Source: an uncultured Flavobacteriales bacterium
Lineage (GTDB): Bacteria; Bacteroidota; Bacteroidia; Flavobacteriales; Schleiferiaceae
DNA: 32,783 nt
NCBI GenBank assembly: GCA_937929815.1
Contig: CALFUW010000057.1
Span: 1-32,783 of the forward strand
Direction: 5' to 3'
The position numbers were made by a program, and so were the translations under genes. The notes under the pieces are model-generated. The model was not told the DNA's origin. It did no database searches and worked only from the letters and a program-made list of their open reading frames with translations. Positions 25,076-32,284 of the stretch are shown here, one piece after another. Every line of letters starts with the position of its first letter. Positions within the stretch are counted from its first letter, which is position 1.

Positions 25076-26212
25076 ATGGCTGTCACCCGTCCGATTCCGA
25101 CCGTTCTTTGGATTACTCCATGGTATCCAAGCCGGATTCATACCACATTGGGAAATTTTGTCGAAAGACATGCTCGTATCGCGTCACGTACAGCGGATAT
25201 TTATCTACTGCACTTCTTTTGCAGCAGCCATACAAACAGTCAGATTGAACCAATAAAGGAAGCTGACTTTCAGGGACATCATTATTTTTACAAAAACTCT
25301 CTTATCGGAAAGGTCAGGCTGCTTGTCCATATGATTCATCACTTGCGGACCCGGTCTGCAAAAACAACCTTTGTTCATCTGACGATCTTTCACGAGACCT
25401 ACTGGATAGCGGTTTTATCCGGGTTAATCTTCCGTAAGCCGGTGATATGCACTGAGCATTGGACGGGATATCACAGTGGAAAGTTTAAGGAATTACCCCT
25501 CTGGAGGAGGATGATGATCCGCTGGTCGAGTGGTTTTGTGGACGAGTTTCTTCCTGTCACGAAACACTTGGGTCAGTGTATGGTACAGTGCTTTCATCGC
25601 AAAATCCCTTACAGCATTATACCCAATGTGGTGGATACGCGGGTTTTCACTCCCGGAGCTGAAGAGAGGAAAAAGTTTGATTTCGTTCATATATCTACCC
25701 TTGATGCGCAACACAAGAGACCTGAAGCGATTCTAAGACAGTTTGCCAAAGTCAAAGGCCAATATCACAGTGCTACGATATCTATGGGTGGTGATGGCGA
25801 CATCAGAGGTCTGAGAAAATTAGCTGAAGAGCTAGGAATTAGCAATTCCGTCACCTTTTTTGGCGAGTTAAATTCACAGGAGGTGGCAGAGAGGTTGAGG
25901 CAGTCATACTGTCTTGTATTGTACAGCAGATATGAAAATTTTCCGTGTGTGATTCCTGAGGCATGGGCTTGCGGGACTCCGGTCATCGCCAGTGATGTAG
26001 GCGGAATTCGCGAGTGGCTTACTGATGAGCTGGGGGTATTGGTAAGCCCTGAGCACGAGGACGATCTGGGGGAGGCCATGCTTTTATTTATGAAAAATAA
26101 GCACAGGTATAAACGCGATTTGCTCGCTGAATATGCCTCAAAACACTTTGGAGAGGAATCGGTCACACAATTGGTGAAATCGATGTACAACCGCCACGTA
26201 AAGCATGATTAA
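25076..26212 (+). CDS. GT4-type glycosyltransferase
   Basis: A 378-aa GT-B glycosyltransferase. The N-terminal acceptor domain begins MAVTRPIPTVLWITPWYPSR with the PSRIHTTLGNFVERHARIAS segment typical of sugar transferases acting at the membrane surface. The donor domain contains ISTLDAQHKRPEAILRQFAK, ATISMGGDGDIRGLRKLAEE, and YSRYENFPCVIPEAWACGTP with E-x7-E, then VIASDVGGIREWL. Its last 8 bp overlap the start of the flippase, so the two form a unit for building and translocating a lipid-linked glycan. Donor unknown. Confidence 0.9.
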   Translation: MAVTRPIPTVLWITPWYPSRIHTTLGNFVERHARIASRTADIYLLHFFCSSHTNSQIEPIKEADFQGHHYFYKNSLIGKVRLLVHMIHHLRTRSAKTTFVHLTIFHETYWIAVLSGLIFRKPVICTEHWTGYHSGKFKELPLWRRMMIRWSSGFVDEFLPVTKHLGQCMVQCFHRKIPYSIIPNVVDTRVFTPGAEERKKFDFVHISTLDAQHKRPEAILRQFAKVKGQYHSATISMGGDGDIRGLRKLAEELGISNSVTFFGELNSQEVAERLRQSYCLVLYSRYENFPCVIPEAWACGTPVIASDVGGIREWLTDELGVLVSPEHEDDLGEAMLLFMKNKHRYKRDLLAEYASKHFGEESVTQLVKSMYNRHVKHD

Positions 26213-27473
26213 GAAACTCCTTCAGACCACTGTCTCGCGGGCGACTTCTGCCTTTCTGGGTCTGTTGATTTTAGCCATCAATGCCCGCTACATAGGCAGC
26301 GAAGGCGTGGGTCTGGCAGCCCTCTTTAATCTTTGGGTGAGCATTTTTTTAATCTTCGGAAATCTTTTCGGCGGCTCAGCCATGGTATACTACGCTCCCA
26401 GGTACAAATCATCCGAACTTCTTGCCGGGTCGTATGCATGGACCCTGCTGACTGTACTTTTAACAGGAGTTGCTTCCTCTCTTTTTACCAAATATCTTCC
26501 CGGACTGCCATATCTTTTGATTGTCGTATTTTTTTATTCCACGGGTTGGGCACACCAGTACATACTAGCAGGAAGAGACAAAATGAGCCTTCACAATGCT
26601 GCCTCTCTTTCGGTAAATACGATTCTTTTAGGGGTTTTGATTCTTAAATATATGTATCGGGAGCCAATGGTCGAACACTATTATATCGCATTGTGCTTTG
26701 GCTCTGGTGCACAGTGGTTTCTGTCACTGATGTTTCTGCTACCAACATTGAAAAAGGAGGGTTTTGCATTTAGAATCAATGCAGAAATTGTAAAACGTCT
26801 GTTTAAGGATGGCTTTCATATACAGCTTGGCAATTTGGTGCAACAATTTAATTACAGATTTACGTATTTCTTTTTGAATGCCTGGGGGGGAGCCGAAGCG
26901 GTAGGAATTTTTTCAGCTGTTGTGCAATTTGGTGAAGGAATCTGGTTGCTGGCCAAAAGTGCTAGCCTGGTGGTCTATGCCCGGGTATCACAAGCCAATA
27001 GGGATCCCAATGCCGATATGATAACTTTTGTGACCGCCAGGTGGGTGGCACTCATCAGTGCATTTGCTATGTTGTTGCTAGCTGCAATTCCGGGTTCGGT
27101 CTACAACTGGTTTCTGGGTAGGGACTTTTCAGGTCTTGGTGAGTGGCTGCTTGCGATGATGCCGGCTGTATCGATATTGGCCGGAGGCATGGTTTATTCC
27201 CATTACATTTCAGGGCGTGGATTTTTTTTCAAAAACTTCGTGGTATCTCTGATCGCATTTATGCCGATACTCTTATTCGGAAACTTTCTGATTGCCAGAT
27301 TTGGATTGTACGGTGCAGTCGTGGTCAACTTTATGTCCTATTCCATCACCGCCATAGGTTCTTTAATAGTGCTGCTTAGGCTGGTACACCCTGATACCAA
27401 GGTGTATATATGGAATTTTAAACCCGATTTCCGGGTGTTGGGAGATTATCTGAAACTTTTGCGCAAGAAGTAG
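26205..27473 (+). CDS. Wzx-like oligosaccharide flippase
   Basis: A 422-aa polytopic membrane protein of the MOP/polysaccharide-transport superfamily. The start MIKKLLQTTVSRATSAFLGL, then ILAINARYIGSEGVGLAALF, is the usual Wzx first helix and loop. I count around 12 hydrophobic helices, for example LLTVLLTGVASSL, YLLIVVFFYSTGWA and ALISAFAMLLLAAIPG. Flippases of this family move undecaprenyl-linked glycans across the inner membrane. It overlaps the glycosyltransferase by 8 bp. Polymerase and ligase genes are absent, so the final glycan (O-antigen, capsule, or S-layer type) is not determined. Confidence 0.88.
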   Translation: MIKKLLQTTVSRATSAFLGLLILAINARYIGSEGVGLAALFNLWVSIFLIFGNLFGGSAMVYYAPRYKSSELLAGSYAWTLLTVLLTGVASSLFTKYLPGLPYLLIVVFFYSTGWAHQYILAGRDKMSLHNAASLSVNTILLGVLILKYMYREPMVEHYYIALCFGSGAQWFLSLMFLLPTLKKEGFAFRINAEIVKRLFKDGFHIQLGNLVQQFNYRFTYFFLNAWGGAEAVGIFSAVVQFGEGIWLLAKSASLVVYARVSQANRDPNADMITFVTARWVALISAFAMLLLAAIPGSVYNWFLGRDFSGLGEWLLAMMPAVSILAGGMVYSHYISGRGFFFKNFVVSLIAFMPILLFGNFLIARFGLYGAVVVNFMSYSITAIGSLIVLLRLVHPDTKVYIWNFKPDFRVLGDYLKLLRKK

Positions 27474-27484
27474 GAGTATACTCC
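27473..27484. repeat. 12-bp perfect palindrome overlapping the flippase stop
   Basis: GGAGTATACTCC begins within the flippase stop codon and is followed on the plus strand by ATTTTT. It could be a weak terminator (4-bp stem, TATA loop) or a dyad operator; I regard both as tentative. Confidence 0.35.
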
Positions 27485-27785
27485 ATTTTTAATCTTGTAT
27501 CGGAGTGGATATGGCAGACCTATGAGGCGGTCGCGCACCGGATCAATATCAAGTCCGCTTCTTTGTAGAATGAACCCTGAATCGGGATATCACCCGTGGA
27601 GGCAATAAATCGCACATTACATACGGTCATCCTTGCACAAAAGGCCTTCTACCGCTTGGGGTACACACTGATTGTGATGGAAGGAGAAATTATTTACAGG
27701 TAAGAGGTTCTGAAACAATGTGTGGGAGGGCCTGTAAACACATCCCGTAGAAGACTGCTATCCGAACTCCAATTTTTGTCTAGAA
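27485..27785. other. Convergent intergenic region with alternative inverted repeats, no gene recognised
   Basis: About 300 bp between two convergent gene ends. I see no ORF of note. It contains TTTACAGG (27693-27700) with CCTGTAAA (27731-27738), a perfect 8-bp inverted repeat with a 30-nt gap, and an overlapping, mutually exclusive 6-bp pair ATGTGT (27718-27723) / ACACAT (27738-27743). On the minus strand the first hairpin is followed by TAATTTCTCC, so it may end the GH65 operon. Short peptide-like reading frames exist on the minus strand but are interrupted by stops; a decayed gene fragment cannot be excluded. Confidence 0.4.
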
Positions 27786-30068
27786 TCAAACGACGGTTTC
27801 CTTTCCCGCGATTGAAATGGTGATGGGCTCACCAGAATGCCGGACAATGTGTGTGGCCTCCTGGGTGGCATTGACCTCCAGGATACGGCCATCGAAAATG
27901 ATTTTAAAGCTCAGGCGTTTCCAATGGCGGGGGAGCAGGGGATCAAAATAAAGTTTTTTGTGGCGCACTCTCATTCCCCCGAAGCCTTCAACCACACTCA
28001 TCCATGTGCCGGCCATGGAAGTGATATGAAGGCCTTCATGGACTTCCTTGTTGTAGTCGTCCAGGTCGAGGCGAGAGGTGCGCAGATAGAGTTCGTATGC
28101 CTTGTCGATTTTGTGGAGTTTCGCGGCCAGTACCACGTGGACACAGGGGCTAAGTGAAGATTCATGCACGGTACGCGGCTCATAGAAGTCGAAATGCCGC
28201 TCGTGCTCTTCGTGTGTGAAGTCATCTTCAAAAAAGTAAAATGCCTGAAGGGTATCCGCCTGCTTTATAAAGACAGAGCGTAGAATTCTGTCCCACGACC
28301 AATGCTGATTGATGGGGCGCTCACTCAATGGCAAGTCAGATGCAAGCCGTTGTTCCTTGTCGAGAAAGCCCTCTTGCTGTAGGTATATCTGGTAGGTTTC
28401 AGAGTAGGGAAAATAGATATTTTGAATAATTTTTTGCCAATTTTTTGGCTCAACTGACAAGTCGAAGCCGGTTTTCTCTAATACAACTTCTAACTCACGT
28501 GGATAAAGTTGCTTGATGAGGTCTACCATTTCGAGGGTATACTGCATACACCATCGGGCGATATAGGAGGTGTAGAAGTTGTTGTTGATATTGTTTTCAT
28601 ATTCATTTGGACCGGTCACGCCTAGCATGACATACTGTTGCTTGTCTTCGCTCCAATTGAAACGCTGCGCCCAGAATCGTCCGATGGCAATCATGACTTC
28701 CAGACCATATTCTGCCACATAACGCAGATCCCCTGTGTATTCAAAGTAACGCTTGATGGCGATGACCATGGCGCCGTTTCGGTGAATTTCTTCAAAGGTT
28801 ATTTCCCATTCATTGTGGCACTCCTCTCCATTGATAGTGACCATTGGATACAGAGCTGCTCCGTTTGTAAATCCAAGCTTTTTAGCGTTTTCGATGGCTT
28901 TAGGCAGATGCCTGTATCGATAGAGCAACAGGTTACGGGCAACTTCAGGGTGGCGTGTGCTTAAGTAAAAGGGAAAACAGTATGCCTCTGTATCCCAATA
29001 GGTTACACCTCCGTATTTTTCACCTGTAAATCCTTTAGGTCCGATGTTGAGCCGGGGATCATCGCCGGTGTAGGTCTGATTGAGCTGAAAGATGTTGAAC
29101 CGAATACCTTGCTGCGCTTCGGGGTCGCCTTCGATGATGATGTCGGATGTTTCCCAGATGCGCGCCCAGGCTTCTGCCTGCTCCTTCAGCAATTGGTCAA
29201 ATCCGATTCGCATCGCTTCGGAAGCCTTCTGATCGGCTTCTTCAGCGATTTTATTTTCGGGATAGTAAAGAGTAGATGTAATGGCAGCATACTTGTAGAG
29301 CGTGTAGGTAATTCCGTCTTCGGCCTTGATTTCAAAACGGTTACCCACGTACTTTTCCCGTTGAATATTCTCGGGATAGAGCGTGATGTGGCGACCGTTT
29401 GCTTCGATCTCGTACCGCATGGCAGCAGCTACGTGGAAGTTGGTCTTTTTAGTCGACGCGACGTTTATAGCTTTTTGGGAAGCTACTGATGCAAATACTT
29501 CCTCCCAGAACTTCTCACCGTAATTGGAATCTTCGTTGTGCACGTCGAAGTCCAGATAGGGAGTATACGTAATGACCGGAGAGAATCCCCTTGGCGTGAT
29601 GGAGTAGCGGATAGCTCCGATTTCATGGCGCTTCATGGACAAAAAGCGGACAACTTCCACTTCGATTCGCTTCTCCTCACCAAAGTGTGCCGTAAATCTG
29701 CGCAGGAGGTAACCTTCTTTCATATTGAGCTCGCGGTAGAATCCTGAACTGCGCACTTTAGCAAGGTCAAGAGGATTGTCGTCGATCAGGAGGTCGATAC
29801 CGATCCAGTTGACCGAATTGATGACTTTAGCAAAATACTCGGGATAGCCGATTTTCCACCAGCCTACGCGTGTTTTATCGGGATAATACACTCCGGCTAT
29901 GTAGCTGCCTTGGAGTGATTTTCCGGAATACTGTTCTTCAAAATTGGCGCGTTGACCCATATGGCCATTTCCAAGGGCAAACAAACTTTCGGAACAGGGG
30001 TGTAGGTTGGGGTCAAAGTCTTTTTCGATGATCTTCCATTCATCGGGTATGATGTACTTTCTGTGCAT
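27786..30068 (-). CDS. GH65 glycoside phosphorylase, probable maltose phosphorylase
   Basis: A 760-aa inverting phosphorylase that splits an alpha-glucobiose with phosphate into beta-glucose-1-phosphate and glucose. The N-terminal beta-sandwich starts ESLFALGNGHMGQRANFEEQ. The (alpha/alpha)6 barrel carries GEECHNEWEITFEEIHRNGA (about residue 416), the block holding the general-acid Glu in maltose phosphorylases, followed by VTGPNEYENNINNNFYTSYI. A C-terminal beta domain closes the protein. GH65 also includes kojibiose and trehalose phosphorylases; the HNEWEITFEEIH sequence and the adjacent beta-phosphoglucomutase favour maltose. No signal peptide, so it is cytosolic. It is last in its operon, 10 bp after the mutase. 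Confidence 0.92.
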   Translation of the reverse strand: MHRKYIIPDEWKIIEKDFDPNLHPCSESLFALGNGHMGQRANFEEQYSGKSLQGSYIAGVYYPDKTRVGWWKIGYPEYFAKVINSVNWIGIDLLIDDNPLDLAKVRSSGFYRELNMKEGYLLRRFTAHFGEEKRIEVEVVRFLSMKRHEIGAIRYSITPRGFSPVITYTPYLDFDVHNEDSNYGEKFWEEVFASVASQKAINVASTKKTNFHVAAAMRYEIEANGRHITLYPENIQREKYVGNRFEIKAEDGITYTLYKYAAITSTLYYPENKIAEEADQKASEAMRIGFDQLLKEQAEAWARIWETSDIIIEGDPEAQQGIRFNIFQLNQTYTGDDPRLNIGPKGFTGEKYGGVTYWDTEAYCFPFYLSTRHPEVARNLLLYRYRHLPKAIENAKKLGFTNGAALYPMVTINGEECHNEWEITFEEIHRNGAMVIAIKRYFEYTGDLRYVAEYGLEVMIAIGRFWAQRFNWSEDKQQYVMLGVTGPNEYENNINNNFYTSYIARWCMQYTLEMVDLIKQLYPRELEVVLEKTGFDLSVEPKNWQKIIQNIYFPYSETYQIYLQQEGFLDKEQRLASDLPLSERPINQHWSWDRILRSVFIKQADTLQAFYFFEDDFTHEEHERHFDFYEPRTVHESSLSPCVHVVLAAKLHKIDKAYELYLRTSRLDLDDYNKEVHEGLHITSMAGTWMSVVEGFGGMRVRHKKLYFDPLLPRHWKRLSFKIIFDGRILEVNATQEATHIVRHSGEPITISIAGKETVV

Positions 30069-30078
30069 AGTGTCATTA

Positions 30079-30747
30079 TTATGAATGCTTCAAAACTTCA
30101 GTAATCACGATAGAGGGTGTAAGAAACTCCAGGGAGCCGGCGTGGAAGTCACCTACATCTTTCGGAAGCATGTATCCAATGCCTACCGTGTGCATGTTTG
30201 CGTTTTTTGCGGCCTGAATGCCGGCGAGTGAATCCTCGAAGACGACACACTGCTCAGGCCGGACTTTCAACTGTGCAGCTCCCAGCAGAAATACCTGAGG
30301 ATCAGGTTTGGATTTAGGGGCTGCATTACCGTCAATCAGCACATCAAAAAGGTGCCGTACACCGAGTTTTTCGACGATCGGGATGGCATTTTTGCTTGCT
30401 GAACCAAGTGCAGTGCGTATGTCGGCTTCCCTGGTTGCCAATAGAAAATCTCGCGCACCAGGCAGCAGATCTCCCGGTGTGATGTCCTGGATGTATTCGA
30501 GATACCACTGATTTTTCTTCTCGGCGAGGCGAATTTTATCTTCCGGTGAGACCGTGATTCCACCCCATTGGAGGATCTTCTCCAGACTTTCGGCCCGGCT
30601 TACGCCTTTTAGTTGTTCGTTTTCTTCTTCTGTAAAGTCAAATCCGAGTTCATTGGCCATTCTCCTCCATGCCTTGTAATGATATCTGGCTGTATCTGTG
30701 ATCACACCATCTAGGTCGAATATAAAGGCCTTAATCTCCTGATTCAT
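30079..30747 (-). CDS. pgmB: Beta-phosphoglucomutase
   Basis: A 222-aa HAD-superfamily mutase converting beta-glucose-1-phosphate to glucose-6-phosphate in the cytosol. The nucleophile/acid pair is in FIFDLDGVITDTARYHYKAW (about 8-27). Cap-domain residues ENEQLKGVSRAESLEKIL match the substrate-specificity loop of known beta-PGMs. HAD motif II is ALGSASKNA; motifs III/IV are KSKPDPQVFLLGAAQL and CVVFEDSLAGIQAAKNA. The start overlaps the upstream gene stop by 4 bp (ATGA). Its substrate is the product of the GH65 enzyme encoded next, so the pair form one pathway. Confidence 0.94.
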   Translation of the reverse strand: MNQEIKAFIFDLDGVITDTARYHYKAWRRMANELGFDFTEEENEQLKGVSRAESLEKILQWGGITVSPEDKIRLAEKKNQWYLEYIQDITPGDLLPGARDFLLATREADIRTALGSASKNAIPIVEKLGVRHLFDVLIDGNAAPKSKPDPQVFLLGAAQLKVRPEQCVVFEDSLAGIQAAKNANMHTVGIGYMLPKDVGDFHAGSLEFLTPSIVITEVLKHS

Positions 30748-31136
30748 GCACGACGGGCAGTTTCTTTTTTGATCAGACCTATGATGATGAGCTCGGCTGC
30801 CTGGGTGTTGGTGGCGATGGGGACGTTGTGCTTGTCGCAGGCATCGAGTAGATTCTGAATATCCTGGTGATAACTTTGGCGAACGGATGGGTCGCGCAGA
30901 AAGATGACAAAAGATATTTCACCGTTTTCAATCATGCGGGTAATTTCAATGTATCCTCCGCTTTCCCCTTTGTTTACATGCAGGATATTAAGACCGGGCT
31001 GACTCTCTTCCAGGGCATCGGCTGTGCGACCGGTAGCTACAAGGGATTTCCCCCAGAGCCAGTCCTTGCGGTTTTTCAGAAAATCACAAAGCACAGGCTT
31101 CAGCCTGTCGTGAGCTATTACTGCAATTTTTTTCAT
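30744..31136 (-). CDS. Methylglyoxal-synthase-like protein with altered active site
   Basis: A 130-aa single-domain protein with the MGS fold. Conserved family elements are IAVIAHDRLKPVL (His9, Asp10, Lys13), LVATGRTADAL (phosphate loop), FVIFLRDPS (Asp82) and NVPIATNTQAAELII. The canonical GPMGGDQQ block, whose Asp (Asp71 in E. coli MgsA, recalled) is the catalytic base, here reads GESGGYIEI, so Tyr62 replaces Asp. The loop Ser preceding the Gly is Lys56 and the second phosphate-loop Thr is Arg37. It is overlapped at both ends (ATGA) by a kinase and by beta-phosphoglucomutase. Standard annotation would call it mgsA; I think catalysis of DHAP to methylglyoxal is doubtful and a ligand-binding regulatory role is possible. 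Confidence 0.8.
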   Translation of the reverse strand: MKKIAVIAHDRLKPVLCDFLKNRKDWLWGKSLVATGRTADALEESQPGLNILHVNKGESGGYIEITRMIENGEISFVIFLRDPSVRQSYHQDIQNLLDACDKHNVPIATNTQAAELIIIGLIKKETARRA

Positions 31137-32005
31137 ACAGCAGAATTTTCCAGAATATTCAGATAGTGGATGTGATAATGAATGAGCCCTTGAAGGGGTT
31201 TCTGAATGATGTTATTGATTTTCAGGTCAAGAGTGTTTGCAGCTTCGATCAAAATATGCCGAAAGTGGTATGCAACAGACCCTACGAAGTTGATTTCCAA
31301 AGATTTGGCATCCTTGTAACAGAGTACATGCGTTTTTAAAAAAAGTTCGAAACCCTCCCTTACCATTTGCTGAAAAGCCGGAAGGTAAATGTGCTTGTGC
31401 ACAAAAAGGCTGAACCCGGCCAGAAAGACATTGGCATGAGGCTCATTGTACACCTGGCGGAAGATGTCGTCCTTTGTAAGCCGATACGTTTCGTAAAAGT
31501 CCTCGGCGATATCCGAGGGCAGCTGTTTGTAAAGATACATGGCTATGAGCCTCTTACCCAGCCAACTGGCACTTCCTTCATCACCCAGTATGTAGGCCAG
31601 TGCAGGCACTTCTTCGTAGATTGTCTTTCCGTCGAAAAAGCAACTGTTTGATCCGGTACCTATGATGCAGGCTATCTCAGGATTGCCTGTGTATGAGGCA
31701 TAGGCAGCAGCCACCAGGTCATGATCTACATATACCTTGGCATTTGGAAATACCCTCCGGAGACCCGACGCGATGATCTCTTTGTAGTAGGCAGATGAGC
31801 ATCCAGCTCCGTAGAAATAAACCTGGAATACTTGATTTTTATGGGTTTTGATGGTTTCGATTTTCGACAATTCATTGTAAACTAAATCAGCGGAATGAAA
31901 GAATGGATTAAAGCCCATGTGTTTAATTTCCTCAAATACAGATCCATCATCGTTTATCAGTACCGCATCGCATTTTGTGGAGCCGCTTTCTGCAAGGTAG
32001 ATCAT
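31133..32005 (-). CDS. BadF/BadG-family sugar kinase, N-acetylglucosamine-kinase-like
   Basis: A 290-aa ASKHA-fold ATPase of the BadF/BadG/BcrA/BcrD family, the group that includes N-acetylglucosamine kinases. The phosphate-1 loop is YLAESGSTKCDAVLI, the phosphate-2 loop is ACIIGTGSNSCFFDG, and an adenosine-type motif is INFVGSVAYHF. VDHDLVAAAYASY and ILGDEGSASWLGKR are also family blocks. It is the first gene of the four-gene operon. The natural substrate is not fixed: GlcNAc by family, glucose by context, since phosphorolysis of maltose would leave free glucose. Start ATG 32003-32005; leader of about 30 nt from the proposed promoter. Confidence 0.88.
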   Translation of the reverse strand: MIYLAESGSTKCDAVLINDDGSVFEEIKHMGFNPFFHSADLVYNELSKIETIKTHKNQVFQVYFYGAGCSSAYYKEIIASGLRRVFPNAKVYVDHDLVAAAYASYTGNPEIACIIGTGSNSCFFDGKTIYEEVPALAYILGDEGSASWLGKRLIAMYLYKQLPSDIAEDFYETYRLTKDDIFRQVYNEPHANVFLAGFSLFVHKHIYLPAFQQMVREGFELFLKTHVLCYKDAKSLEINFVGSVAYHFRHILIEAANTLDLKINNIIQKPLQGLIHYHIHYLNILENSAV

Positions 32006-32037
32006 CAGAATATTGAATTAATATGAATTAACAGGTG

Positions 32038-32244
32038 TCAAAAATACACTTTAGCCTGATGAAGTCCTAAAATTTTCATGAATTGAAATTTAAATGGATT
32101 CTCAGCATAAGGGGTTGTGTAGTTATCGTGCCTTCCCGTTCGTTCTTCCTGCATCCATAGTTTAAAACAGTAAGTTATCGTTGAAGCAGGCACTACTGAA
32201 ATGAAAATAATAGCGGAATATACGCGGGGGTCATCACCATGCAT
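32038..32244 (-). CDS. Possible small membrane protein (uncertain ORF)
   Basis: The track ORF 32038-32550 runs back through aroC on the opposite strand, but its 3' part can be read independently from ATG 32242-32244 as a 68-residue peptide. It has one hydrophobic stretch (SAIIFISVVPASTITYCF, about 10-27) followed by a charged, polar tail, the layout of a small single-pass protein. It fills an otherwise empty 279-bp gap. Against it: the proposed promoter of the kinase operon overlaps its stop codon, and I cannot find a promoter of its own. Real or not is close to even; unknown function. Confidence 0.35.
   Translation of the reverse strand: MHGDDPRVYSAIIFISVVPASTITYCFKLWMQEERTGRHDNYTTPYAENPFKFQFMKILGLHQAKVYF
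32039..32046 (-). promoter_or_regulatory. Candidate -7 element of the kinase-GH65 operon
   Basis: On the minus strand TATTTTTG matches TAnnTTTG and lies 34 nt upstream of the kinase ATG. A TTAG/TTTA stretch 20-21 nt further upstream is a 3-of-4 match to the -33 TTTG box. Confidence 0.48.
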
Positions 32245-32269
32245 AGCCTCATGGTTGAGATTCGGAATG

Positions 32270-32277
32270 TAAGTTTG
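32270..32277 (+). promoter_or_regulatory. Candidate -7 element of aroC, near-leaderless
   Basis: TAAGTTTG matches TAnnTTTG and ends 7 nt before the aroC ATG at 32285, so the predicted mRNA would have almost no leader. No -33 box at proper spacing. Confidence 0.42.
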
Positions 32278-32284
32278 CACATGT

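Noticed and set aside
27500-27600. Minus-strand peptide in the spacer resembling GLDIDPVRDRLIG, similar to GLNIDPVRNVIG in the TolC-like protein
   Set aside because: The resemblance is a dozen residues, the frame is broken by stops soon after, and the nucleotide match is poor; I treat it as coincidence, not a duplicated fragment.
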